Below, one piece after another: positions 24,236-32,032 of a DNA stretch of 64,000 nt. Within the stretch, counting starts at the first letter, position 1; every line of letters starts with the position of its first letter. This DNA is from Streptomyces lanatus (GTDB lineage Bacteria; Actinomycetota; Actinomycetes; Streptomycetales; Streptomycetaceae): positions 62,001-126,000 of the forward strand of contig NZ_BNBM01000026.1 in NCBI RefSeq assembly GCF_014655715.1, written 5' to 3'. The translations under genes were made by a program, and so were the position numbers. The notes under the pieces are model-generated. The model was not told the origin of the DNA. It made no database searches and saw only the letters and a program-made list of their open reading frames with translations.

Positions 24236-25444
24236 ATGACCGGACGCGTAGTCGTCGCCGGCGCCTCGATGGGCGGCCTGCGCGCGGCCGAGCAGCTGCG
24301 CACGGCCGGCTGGACCGGCGCGATCACCGTCGTGGGAGACGAGCCCCACATGCCCTACAACCGGCCTCCGCTGTCGAAGGAGGTCCTCGCCGGCAAAGCC
24401 CCCTTCGCATCACTGGCCTTCACACCGAAGGCGGCCGCCGCCGACGTCGAGTGGCGACTGGGCACGAAGGCCGTCGCGGCGCGGCTCGCCGAGCGGACCG
24501 TCGTACTCGACGACGGTTCCCAGCTGCCGTACGACGGACTGGTCGTCGCCACCGGCATGCGGCCCCGGCGACTGCGCTGCCCCGGCCCGCTCGCCGGACG
24601 CCACACCGTCCGCACCCTCGCCGACGCCCAGGGCCTGCGTGACGAGCTGACCCGCCCCGGCGTCCGCGTGGTCGTGGTCGGCGCCGGGTTCATCGGCTGC
24701 GAGGTCGCCGCCACCGCCGCAGGGCTGGGTGTGCGTGAGGTGACCGTGGTCGACCCGCTGGCTCTGCCCATGGTCGGGCCGCTCGGGGAACTGCTCGCGC
24801 GGGCCCTGCTGAAGCGCCACGAGGAGCGCGGGGTGCGTTTCGCGCTCGGTACCGGGGTCGCCGGGTTCGAGGGCGAGGAACGGGTCACCGGGGTCGTGCT
24901 CTCCGACGGGCGGGTGCTGCCCGCCGACGTGGTCGTCGAGTCGGTCGGGTCCGTCGCCAACACCGAGTGGCTGGACGGGAATGGGCTCGATCTCGCTGAT
25001 GGTGTGCTGACCGATGGGCAGTTGCGGGTCGGCGGCCGGCCGGAGGTCGTGGCCGTCGGTGACGTGGCCCGATTCCCCAACGCCCGCTATGACGGGGTGT
25101 CCCGTCGTGTCGAGCACTGGTCCATTCCGACCGATACGGCCAAGCATGCGGCGCGGACGCTGGCCGCTCATCTGGGGGGTTCTGACGTCGATTTGGCTCC
25201 CTTCGCGCCCCTGCCCACCTTCTGGAGCGACCAGCACGACTTCCGGTTGCAGTCGTTCGGTGCGCCCGCTCTCGGCCTCGGTGACGTACGTGTCCTGGAC
25301 GGCGACCCGGACGGTGACGTCCTCGTGGGTTACCACGCCGACGGCCGGCTGGTCGGTGTCGTCGCGCTCGGTGGGCAAAGTGCCGCCATGGGGGCCGCCC
25401 GCTATCGCGCCCAGCTGCTGAAGCAGCCCGCCCTCACCGCGTAA
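24236..25444 (+). CDS. NAD(P)H-dependent ferredoxin reductase
   Basis: The protein is 402 aa. The FAD site is VVVAGASMGGLRAAEQLR (residues 5-22), the NAD(P)H site is VVVVGAGFIGCEVAATA (about 143-159), and the second FAD motif is EVVAVGDVARFPN near 275. It belongs to the putidaredoxin/rubredoxin reductase family with a C-terminal reductase domain. It follows the ferredoxin by 5 bp and supplies electrons for the P450. The GC and codon use become more T-rich toward its 3' end, leading into the next gene. Confidence 0.94.
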   Translation: MTGRVVVAGASMGGLRAAEQLRTAGWTGAITVVGDEPHMPYNRPPLSKEVLAGKAPFASLAFTPKAAAADVEWRLGTKAVAARLAERTVVLDDGSQLPYDGLVVATGMRPRRLRCPGPLAGRHTVRTLADAQGLRDELTRPGVRVVVVGAGFIGCEVAATAAGLGVREVTVVDPLALPMVGPLGELLARALLKRHEERGVRFALGTGVAGFEGEERVTGVVLSDGRVLPADVVVESVGSVANTEWLDGNGLDLADGVLTDGQLRVGGRPEVVAVGDVARFPNARYDGVSRRVEHWSIPTDTAKHAARTLAAHLGGSDVDLAPFAPLPTFWSDQHDFRLQSFGAPALGLGDVRVLDGDPDGDVLVGYHADGRLVGVVALGGQSAAMGAARYRAQLLKQPALTA

Positions 25445-25455
25445 GGAATTCCGTC

Positions 25456-26268
25456 ATGTCCTCAGTTCGTGGTTACTTCCATCCCAAGACCGGCAGCGGT
25501 GTCTCGTCGCTGATTCCATCGCCCCCGTGGCGCTACTCCGGTGACCTGCTGACCGTCGAATACCGCACGGATCCGGCGCGGGTGCGTGAACTCCTGCCGG
25601 AGCCTTTGGAATTGGCGGATGACGATCCCGGCGCGGTTGCTCTGATCTGGGCCGACTGGCAGTCGTGCTCGGAGTCCGGGGCGGAGCTGCTCGATCCCGT
25701 GCTGTCCCAGTACAAGGAGGCCTTCGCGGTCGTCCGGTGCAAGTACCGGGGACAGACCTATTCGCGGTGCGTCTACATCTGGGTCGACAAGGACTTCGCC
25801 ATCGCTCGTGGGCTGCATCAGGGGTATCCGAAGAAGCTCGGGTCCATTCATCAGACTCGGCCGCATCCTTATGGGCCCGCTCCTCGGATCGAGGCGGGGG
25901 CGCGGTTCGGAGCGACGCTTGCTGCCGCGGATCGCCGTCTTGCTCAGGCTGTCGTCACCCTTCGGGAGCCGGCCGATTCGAATGGGTTCGTCAACGCGCA
26001 TGCGATGGCTCATCACCGGTGGCTTCCCTCCATCGAGAAGGGGAAGGGGCTGGCTCTTGATGAGTTGATCGAGTCGGGGGCGGCCTCTTTTGAGGGCGGG
26101 CAACCGTGGGTGGGGGACGCGGAGTTGGAGCTCTTCGAGGCGCCTACCGAGGAGCTTGCTCGGTTGGAGGTTCGTGAGCCTATCGCCGCGTATTACCGGC
26201 AGGTCGGGGTGGTTTGGGATGGGGGGCGGCTGTTGGAGGTCGGTATGTCGGACGCGTCTGCCGAGTAG
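25456..26268 (+). CDS. Acetoacetate decarboxylase-like protein
   Basis: The protein is 270 aa of the ADC-like superfamily: PSPPWRYSGDLLTVEYRTD, then EAFAVVRCKYRGQTYSRCVYIWVDKDFAI and RGLHQGYPKKLGSI, where the Lys pair resembles the Schiff-base region of the family. True ADC removes CO2 from acetoacetate; relatives act as (de)carboxylases, hydratases or aldolases. Here it sits between a P450 electron chain and ring-cleavage genes, so an aromatic-pathway reaction is more likely. Codon choice is unusual for the window, with many third-position T and G (CTT, GCT, GGG), which suggests recent acquisition. AAGGA precedes the ATG. Confidence 0.8.
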   Translation: MSSVRGYFHPKTGSGVSSLIPSPPWRYSGDLLTVEYRTDPARVRELLPEPLELADDDPGAVALIWADWQSCSESGAELLDPVLSQYKEAFAVVRCKYRGQTYSRCVYIWVDKDFAIARGLHQGYPKKLGSIHQTRPHPYGPAPRIEAGARFGATLAAADRRLAQAVVTLREPADSNGFVNAHAMAHHRWLPSIEKGKGLALDELIESGAASFEGGQPWVGDAELELFEAPTEELARLEVREPIAAYYRQVGVVWDGGRLLEVGMSDASAE

Positions 26269-26274
26269 TGCCGG

Positions 26275-26352
26275 TGGCGGGCTGCGGGTCCGTCGTGGTT
26301 TGTCCCGCCCACGCGGCGGAGCCGCAAATCGATACAGCCCCGCGCCCTTGGG
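26275..26352. repeat. Streptomyces interspersed intergenic repeat (partial copy)
   Basis: The sequence contains the block GCGGCGGAGCCGC (a small hairpin) followed by AAATCGATACAGCCCCGCG, which I recognise as the common intergenic element of Streptomyces genomes that normally ends in a hairpin of the GCGCCCC type. This copy lacks the second arm of that last hairpin. It lies inside the operon between the ADC-like and dehydrogenase genes, and separates the codon-atypical gene from the next. Confidence 0.65.
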
Positions 26353-26389
26353 GAATTGCAATCCCTCTCTTATGAATGGAGCCCTTCTC

Positions 26390-27853
26390 ATGCTTGAGAA
26401 AATCACCGTTGCCGGTGTCTCCGTCGACACCCGGCACTGGATCGGCGGCAAGCGTGTCGCCTCCGGCGACACCTTCACCGACACCTCTCCCATTGACGGC
26501 AGTGTCATCGGTGAGGTCGCCCGCGGCGGTCCCGCCGAAGCCGAAGCCGCCATCGCCGCCGCCCGCGAGGCTTTCCCCGGCTGGGCCGCCACCTCCCGCG
26601 CCGAACGCGCCCGTATCCTGCACGCCATCGCCGACGGCGTCGAGAAGCGGATCGAAGAGCTCGCCATCGTCGAGACCACGGACAATGGCGCGCTCCTGCG
26701 TTCGCACCGGCGTGGTGTCATGCCCCGTGTCGCGCACAACTTCCGGTTCTTCGCGGACTGGTTGCTGACGCTCGGCCATGAGGACTTCGAGACCCGCGGG
26801 CACACCAACCAGGTCTCGTGGGACCCCGCCGGGCCCTGCGTGCTGATCACCCCGTGGAACGCCCCGCTCATGCTGGCCACCTGGAAGGTCGCCCCGGCGC
26901 TCGCCGCCGGTGACACCGTCGTGCTGAAGCCCGCCGAGTGGTCGCCGCTCACCGCCTCGCTCCTCGTCGACATCGCCGCCGAGGCCGGCCTTCCCGCCGG
27001 TGTCCTCAATGTCGTCCAGGGCTACGGCTCCGAGATCGGCGACGCCCTCACCTCCCACCCGGACGTACGCCGGATCAGCTTCACGGGCTCGGTCCCCACC
27101 GCCAAGCGCATCGCCGCCTCCGCCGCCACGAACCTCACTCCGCTCAGCCTCGAACTGGGCGGCAAGTCACCGCTGTTGGTGTTCGCGGACGCCGATCTCG
27201 ACCTCGCCGTCGACCTCGCCGTGGAGCAGTACGACAACGCGGGGCAGGTCTGTCTCGCCGGGACGCGGCTGCTGGTGGAGGAGACGATCGTCGAGGAGTT
27301 CACCCGCCGGTTCGTCGCGAAGGCGGGGGAGCTGCGGCAGGGCGATCCTCGCGACGAGGCCACCGACATCGGGCCCAACATCCATCCGCGGCAGCTGGAG
27401 AAGATCGACGGGTTCGTGCGGCGGGCCGTCGAGGGTGGTGCCCGTGCCGTCATCGGTGGGCGGCGCCTGGACGGGCAGTACTACGCGCCGACCCTGCTCA
27501 CCGACGTCGCCCAGGACTCCGAGATCGTGCAGGAGGAGGTCTTCGGGCCGGTCCTCACCCTCCAGACCTTCGCCGACGAGGACGAGGCCGTACGCCTCGC
27601 CAACGACACCCGGTTCGGACTCGCCGCCACCCTCGCCACCGGCGACCCCGAGCGCGCCGAGCGTGTCACCGCGCGGCTGGTCGCCGGCACCGTCTGGGTC
27701 AACTGCTTCTTCGTCCGCGATCTCCAGGCCCCCTTCGGCGGCTCCCGCCAGTCCGGTGTCGGGCGTGAGGGCGGCACCTGGAGCTTCGACTTCTACTGCG
27801 ACCTGAAGAACACCGTGACCGCCCCGGAGGGATGGAGCCAGAGCCATGGGTGA
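26390..27853 (+). CDS. Aldehyde dehydrogenase (HpaE-like)
   Basis: The protein is 487 aa. PWNAPLMLATWKVAPALAAG is the NAD site region, LELGGKSPLLVF carries the general base Glu, and NAGQVCLAGTRLLV the catalytic Cys. The C-terminus has FFVRDLQAPFGGSRQSGVGREGG, typical of 5-carboxymethyl-2-hydroxymuconate semialdehyde dehydrogenases and relatives. It would oxidise the ring-cleavage semialdehyde made by the adjacent HpaD-like enzyme. TGGAG before the ATG at 26390 favours that start over the ATG at 26372. It overlaps the dioxygenase gene by 8 bp. Confidence 0.9.
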   Translation: MLEKITVAGVSVDTRHWIGGKRVASGDTFTDTSPIDGSVIGEVARGGPAEAEAAIAAAREAFPGWAATSRAERARILHAIADGVEKRIEELAIVETTDNGALLRSHRRGVMPRVAHNFRFFADWLLTLGHEDFETRGHTNQVSWDPAGPCVLITPWNAPLMLATWKVAPALAAGDTVVLKPAEWSPLTASLLVDIAAEAGLPAGVLNVVQGYGSEIGDALTSHPDVRRISFTGSVPTAKRIAASAATNLTPLSLELGGKSPLLVFADADLDLAVDLAVEQYDNAGQVCLAGTRLLVEETIVEEFTRRFVAKAGELRQGDPRDEATDIGPNIHPRQLEKIDGFVRRAVEGGARAVIGGRRLDGQYYAPTLLTDVAQDSEIVQEEVFGPVLTLQTFADEDEAVRLANDTRFGLAATLATGDPERAERVTARLVAGTVWVNCFFVRDLQAPFGGSRQSGVGREGGTWSFDFYCDLKNTVTAPEGWSQSHG

Positions 27854-28775
27854 GATCGTCGGGGCCGGGCTGCTCGCCCACGTCCCCACCATCGTGCTGC
27901 CGGAGGCCGACCGGCTGGAGCTCAACGAGGGCAAGGAGATCACCCTCGTCACCGGGCTGCAGGAGCTCCGTGAGGACGTCTTCGCCCGGGACGACTACGA
28001 CACCGTCGTCGTCCTCGACTCCCACTGGGCCACGACCGTGGAGTTCGTCGTCACCGCACAGCAGCGCCGGGCGGGCCTGTTCACGTCCGAGGAACTGCCG
28101 CGCGGGATGTGCAGGATGCCGTACGACTTCCCGGGCGATCCCGAACTCGCCCGCAACATCGAGAAGTTCGCGGACAGGCACGGCACCTGGATCACCGCGA
28201 TCGAGGACGACCATCTGCCGATCTACTACGCCACCATCAACCTCTGGAAGTTCCTGGGGGAGGGGCTGCCGGACAAGCGGTGGGTGACCATCGGGGTCTG
28301 CCAGACCGGGGACATGGAGGATCATCTGCGGCTCGGGCGGGCTCTTGCCGACGGGATCGCCGCCACGCCGGGGCGGCGGGTGCTGCTCATCGCCTCCGGT
28401 GCCCTGTCGCACACCTTCTGGCCGTTGCGCGAACTGCGCGACCACGAGTCGAGCGACCCGGCGCACATCTTCACGCCCGAGGCCCGTGCCGCCGACCATG
28501 AGCGCATCGGCTGGTTCAAGGAGGGCCGGCACGACAAGGTCCTCGACACCATGGACGAGTTCTGGAAGTACAAGCCCGAGGCGAAGTTCTTCCACTATTT
28601 GATGATGGCCGGTGCCCTCGGCGAGCAGGCCTGTGTCGCCAGGGCCCGCCAGTACGGGGAGTACGAGAACTCCATCGGCACCGGTCAGGTCCACCTCTGG
28701 TTCGACCGCCCCGCAGAGGGCTGGACCGGCACCGGTCTGCCCAAGTCCCCGCGCACCCCTCACAGCCGTAGCTAG
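27846..28775 (+). CDS. Class III extradiol dioxygenase (HpaD-like, homoprotocatechuate 2,3-dioxygenase family)
   Basis: The protein is 309 aa, LigB superfamily. Metal-ligand and active-site blocks match HpaD of enteric bacteria: GAGLLAHVPTIVLPEADR (His), VVVLDSHWATTVEFVV (His), RAGLFTSEELPRGM, and VLLIASGALSHTFWPLRELRD. It cleaves a catechol next to a hydroxyl group using Fe(II) and oxygen. It overlaps the upstream dehydrogenase and is followed 18 bp later by the FAH-family gene, the HpaE-HpaD-HpaG set. 3,4-Dihydroxyphenylacetate is the best guess for the substrate, but it is not proved. Confidence 0.9.
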   Translation: MGEIVGAGLLAHVPTIVLPEADRLELNEGKEITLVTGLQELREDVFARDDYDTVVVLDSHWATTVEFVVTAQQRRAGLFTSEELPRGMCRMPYDFPGDPELARNIEKFADRHGTWITAIEDDHLPIYYATINLWKFLGEGLPDKRWVTIGVCQTGDMEDHLRLGRALADGIAATPGRRVLLIASGALSHTFWPLRELRDHESSDPAHIFTPEARAADHERIGWFKEGRHDKVLDTMDEFWKYKPEAKFFHYLMMAGALGEQACVARARQYGEYENSIGTGQVHLWFDRPAEGWTGTGLPKSPRTPHSRS

Positions 28776-28793
28776 TCGTTTCCAGGAGCCCTC

Positions 28794-29639
28794 ATGCCCG
28801 AATACCGCCGCCTCCTCCTCGACGGCGCCACCGTCCAGGTCACCGTCGACGGGGACGAACTCGTCGCCGGTGACGGCCGCCGCGTCAAGATCGAGGACGC
28901 ACAGCATCTGCCGCCGGTCGTTCCGTCCAAGGTGATCGCCGTTCACCTCAACCACCGCAGCCGGGTGGACGAGTTCGGGATCGAGCTGCCGGACACCCCG
29001 ACCTACTTCCACAAGCCGACCTCGTCCCTCAACTCCCACCAAGGTGCGATCGTCCGGCCCGAGGGCTGCAAATGGCTCAACTACGAGGGCGAGGTCGCCA
29101 TCGTGATCGGGCGGACCGCGCGGAACATCTTCCCGGCCGAGGCGGGGGAGTACATCGCCGGGTATACCGTCGCCAACGACTACGGGCTGCACGACTTCCG
29201 TGACACCGACGCCGGGTCGATGCTGCGGGTGAAGGGGTCCGACACCCTCTGCCCGCTCGGGCCCGGCCTGGTGACCGACTGGGACTTCCACGGCAAGCGG
29301 CTGCGGACGTACGTCAACGGTGAGGTCGTACAGGACGGTTCGACCGACGAGATGAAGTGGGACATGCACTACCTCGTCGCCGACATCGCCCGCACGATCA
29401 CGCTGTACCCGGGGGATGTGCTGCTGTCCGGCACCCCGGCCAACTCCCGTCCCGTCCAGCCGGGCGACGTGGTCGAGGTGGAGGTCGAGGGGCTCGGGCG
29501 GCTCACCAATCACATCGTCACCGGCCCGACCCCGGTTCGTAGCGACGTGGGCGCCCAGCCGACCGAGTCCGAGGAGGTGCTGTCCACCGCGCTCGGCGGG
29601 GACTGGGAGTTCCGCGGCATCCGGCCGCCCCGGCGTTGA
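28794..29639 (+). CDS. Fumarylacetoacetate-hydrolase-family decarboxylase/isomerase (HpaG-like)
   Basis: The protein is 281 aa. The FAH fold metal site is in LNYEGEVAIVIG and VANDYGLHDFRDTD, with the KGSDTLCPLGPGLV block and PGDVLLSGTPANSRPVQPGD near the end. FAH proteins in meta-cleavage operons decarboxylate and isomerise the oxidised ring-cleavage product. It is downstream of the HpaD-like gene with a consensus AGGAG ribosome binding site. The other steps of the pathway (hydratase, aldolase) are not in the window. Confidence 0.9.
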   Translation: MPEYRRLLLDGATVQVTVDGDELVAGDGRRVKIEDAQHLPPVVPSKVIAVHLNHRSRVDEFGIELPDTPTYFHKPTSSLNSHQGAIVRPEGCKWLNYEGEVAIVIGRTARNIFPAEAGEYIAGYTVANDYGLHDFRDTDAGSMLRVKGSDTLCPLGPGLVTDWDFHGKRLRTYVNGEVVQDGSTDEMKWDMHYLVADIARTITLYPGDVLLSGTPANSRPVQPGDVVEVEVEGLGRLTNHIVTGPTPVRSDVGAQPTESEEVLSTALGGDWEFRGIRPPRR

Positions 29640-29683
29640 CCGGCCGGACCGGGGTGTCGGACCCGGCGGGTAAGGTCGCGAGC

Positions 29684-30337
29684 ATGACCGCATCCGCCGA
29701 GGGAGTCGAGGGCTCCGACGGCCCCGAGGGCCCGGGTGACCGCAAGCCGCGCCGGCGCATGAACTACGGCGAGGGCCGCGAAGCCCTGCTCAACGCCGCC
29801 GTGCGGGTCGTGGCGCAGGGCGGGCTGCGCAAGCTCACCTACCGGGCGGTCGCCCAGGAGGCCGGCACCACCCACGGCCTGGTCGTCCACCACTTCGGCT
29901 CGCGCGACGCGCTGATCGCGGAGGCCCTCGCCCACGCCATCCGCACCTCGCTCAACACCAGCGCGCTCGAACCGGGCACCGGCAAGGTCGCCGACTTCTC
30001 GGTCGGCGTCTCCGACATGGTCATCGCCGATCCGGGCATCCAGGCCTTCCAGTACGAGCTGCTGCTGGAGGCCCGGCGCCGCCCGGAGCTGCTGCCGCAG
30101 ATCCGTGCCCTCTACGACGCCTACTTCGACGCCACCCGGCGCGAGCTGTCCCGGATGCTCCCCGAGGACGCCGGACGCCCGCTGACCCGGCTGATCTTCG
30201 CCGCCCTGGACGGGCTCGTGCTGCACCAGCTCGTCTTCGGTGAGCCCGAGACCACCGACGCCGCGATCGAGGAGCTGCGCGGGCTGCTCCGACTGCTCGT
30301 CGCCGATGGCCACGAGACGCCGGAGAATGACGGCTGA
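29684..30337 (+). CDS. TetR-family transcriptional regulator
   Basis: The protein is 217 aa. The N-terminal HTH is GREALLNAAVRVVAQGGLRKLTYRAVAQEAGTTHGLVVHHFGSRDALIAE (residues about 28-77), preceded by a Gly- and Glu-rich tail, with an all-helical ligand domain behind. TAAGGT lies 8 bases before the ATG, so it may have its own leaderless promoter in addition to reading through from the ferredoxin operon. It may sense a pathway intermediate. No palindrome copy lies at its own promoter, so the MarR gene is the better candidate for the shared operator. Confidence 0.9.
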   Translation: MTASAEGVEGSDGPEGPGDRKPRRRMNYGEGREALLNAAVRVVAQGGLRKLTYRAVAQEAGTTHGLVVHHFGSRDALIAEALAHAIRTSLNTSALEPGTGKVADFSVGVSDMVIADPGIQAFQYELLLEARRRPELLPQIRALYDAYFDATRRELSRMLPEDAGRPLTRLIFAALDGLVLHQLVFGEPETTDAAIEELRGLLRLLVADGHETPENDG

Positions 30338-30349
30338 CCTGCGGTTTTG

Positions 30350-30380
30350 AGGACCCCGGGCTGCTGTGGCCCGGGGTCCT
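30350..30380 (+). terminator. Rho-independent-like terminator after the TetR gene
   Basis: A perfect 11-bp stem (AGGACCCCGGG with its complement) with a 9-base loop is followed by TTCGCG. It ends the ferredoxin-to-TetR operon. Confidence 0.85.
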
Positions 30381-30450
30381 TTCGCGTGGGCGCACAAATC
30401 TCGGCGGCACCCCTTGCCAAACGGATAGTTCCAGCCCACCATAAGGCAAC

Positions 30451-30468
30451 TCGTTTGGCCTGAAACGA
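30451..30468. promoter_or_regulatory. Catabolic-regulon palindrome, copy 3 (permease promoter)
   Basis: TCGTTT-GGCCTG-AAACGA is the perfect form of the palindrome. It lies 21 bases before the permease start, downstream of TTGCCA (30414-30419). The -10 is unclear (CATAAG at 30440-30445 with a long spacer). This copy places the permease-dehydrogenase-hydrolase genes in the same regulon as the ring-cleavage genes. Confidence 0.75.
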
Positions 30469-30489
30469 AATCCTCCTTTCCCCTGGCAG

Positions 30490-31953
30490 GTGATCCGAGT
30501 GGACAGTCAGACGGCGGTCCCGAACAACCAGACCGCGCCCGACGCCTCCACCGCAGGCAAGCTCAAGCCCAACTCTCTCGGCGTGCTGGGCATCCTCTTC
30601 TTCGTCCTCTCCGCCCAGGCGCCGCTGACCGGCGTCGCGGGCGCCGTCCCCATCGCGGTGGCCATCGGGAACGGGGCCGGTGCCCCGGCCGCGTATCTCG
30701 CCGCGGGCCTGATCATCCTGCTGTTCTCCGTCGGCTTCGTCGCCATGGGCCGGCACGTGGTGGACGCCGGGGCCTTCTACCGGTACATCGGCAAAGGCCT
30801 CGGCCGCGACCTCGGCAACGGCAGCGCGGGGATCGCCCTCTTCGCGTACTGCGCGATCCAGGCCGCCATGTACGGCCTCTACGGCGCCACCGTGAACGGG
30901 CTGCTGGCGCACCACGCCGGCATCGATGTGCCCTGGTGGGTGTGTGCCCTGGTCACCATGGTGATCGTGCAGGTGCTCGGTGCCCTGGGCATCGAGATGG
31001 GCGCGAAGGTGCTGGCCGTGTTCGTGCTGGCCGAATTCAGCATCCTGAGCGTCTTCGCCCTGGTCACCCTCGCCAAGGGCGGCGGGCCCGAGGGGCTCGG
31101 CTTCACGGACACCTTCTCCCTGGGCGCGGCGCTGGACGGGGCGCCGGGTGTGGCGCTGATGTTCGCCGTCGCGTCGATGATCGGCTTCGAGGCCACCGCG
31201 ATCTACGGCGAGGAGGCCCGCGAGCCCCGGAAAACGGTGCCCCGCGCGACCTACGCGGCCGTCGCCCTCGTCACCGGCTTCTTCGCCTTCGCCTCCTGGA
31301 TGCTGATCTCGTCCTACGGCGCCTCGAAGGCGGCCGGGGCCGCCGGACAGGCCCTGGAGAGCGGTGACTCGACGGCGTTCGTCTTCGCGCCGATCGCCGC
31401 GCAGTTCGGTACCTGGGTCAACGACGTGCTGCCGATCCTGCTGGCCACGTCCCTCTTCGCCGGCATCCTCGCCTTCCACAACTCGGCCAACCGCTATCTG
31501 TTCTCGCTCAGCCGCGAGGGCCTCCTGCCGCGCAAGCTGTCGGAGGTCAACCGCCGGCACTCGCCCGGCGCCGCGGGCTTCGTGCAGACGTCGATCGCCG
31601 CCCTGCTGGTGATCCCGTTCGCGCTGGCAGGCAAGGATCCGGTGCTCACCCTCTTCTCTTGGGGCAGCGGTATCGCCGTACTCGCGATCATGCTCCTGTA
31701 CTTCCTGACGTCGGTCTCGGTCGTCGCCTTCTTCCGGCGCGAGCGGGTCGACACGCGGATGTGGAACACGGCGATCGCGCCGGTGCTGGGGGCCCTCGGG
31801 ATCGCCGGGGCGATCTGGCTGATCGTCGAGAACTTCACGACCCTCATCGGCGGCGACCGGACCACCGCGCTGTGGCTCCAGGCGGCGGTTCCGGCGGTGC
31901 TGGTGCTGGGTGTCGTGGCCGGTCGGCTGACGCGCTCGGCGCGGCGGCTGTAG
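30490..31953 (+). CDS. APC-family amine/amino acid permease
   Basis: The protein is about 487 aa with around 12 membrane segments. The N-terminal signature GVLGILFFVLSAQAPLTGVAG starts near residue 31, and MIGFEATAIYGEEAREPRKTVP lies after segment 6. These are hallmarks of APC amino acid/polyamine transporters. The start is GTG at 30490 or GTG at 30499. It has its own operator (copy 3) and is followed by a PuuC-like dehydrogenase and a PuuD-like hydrolase, so it most likely imports the amine that the ligase at 22339 glutamylates. Confidence 0.9.
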   Translation: MIRVDSQTAVPNNQTAPDASTAGKLKPNSLGVLGILFFVLSAQAPLTGVAGAVPIAVAIGNGAGAPAAYLAAGLIILLFSVGFVAMGRHVVDAGAFYRYIGKGLGRDLGNGSAGIALFAYCAIQAAMYGLYGATVNGLLAHHAGIDVPWWVCALVTMVIVQVLGALGIEMGAKVLAVFVLAEFSILSVFALVTLAKGGGPEGLGFTDTFSLGAALDGAPGVALMFAVASMIGFEATAIYGEEAREPRKTVPRATYAAVALVTGFFAFASWMLISSYGASKAAGAAGQALESGDSTAFVFAPIAAQFGTWVNDVLPILLATSLFAGILAFHNSANRYLFSLSREGLLPRKLSEVNRRHSPGAAGFVQTSIAALLVIPFALAGKDPVLTLFSWGSGIAVLAIMLLYFLTSVSVVAFFRRERVDTRMWNTAIAPVLGALGIAGAIWLIVENFTTLIGGDRTTALWLQAAVPAVLVLGVVAGRLTRSARRL

Positions 31954-31960
31954 GTCGTAG

Positions 31961-32007
31961 GGGTGCGCATCTGCCTGTCACTGGAGCGGGTGCGCACCTG
32001 TCTGTCA
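31961..32007 (+). repeat. Two 20-bp direct repeats before the dehydrogenase gene
   Basis: GGGTGCGCATCTGCCTGTCA (31961-31980) recurs with two changes at 31988-32007, offset by 27 bases. The pair fills the gap between the permease stop and the ribosome binding site of the dehydrogenase. It may be a local duplication or a binding site with two direct half-sites; no hairpin is formed. Confidence 0.6.
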
Positions 32008-32032
32008 TTTCGAGACACTTTGGAGGCCCCGC

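Noticed and set aside
29684..30337. TetR gene as the binder of the TCGTTT-N6-AAACGA sites
   Set aside because: No copy of the site lies at its own start, whereas the MarR gene has one over its -10. It is not excluded but is less likely.
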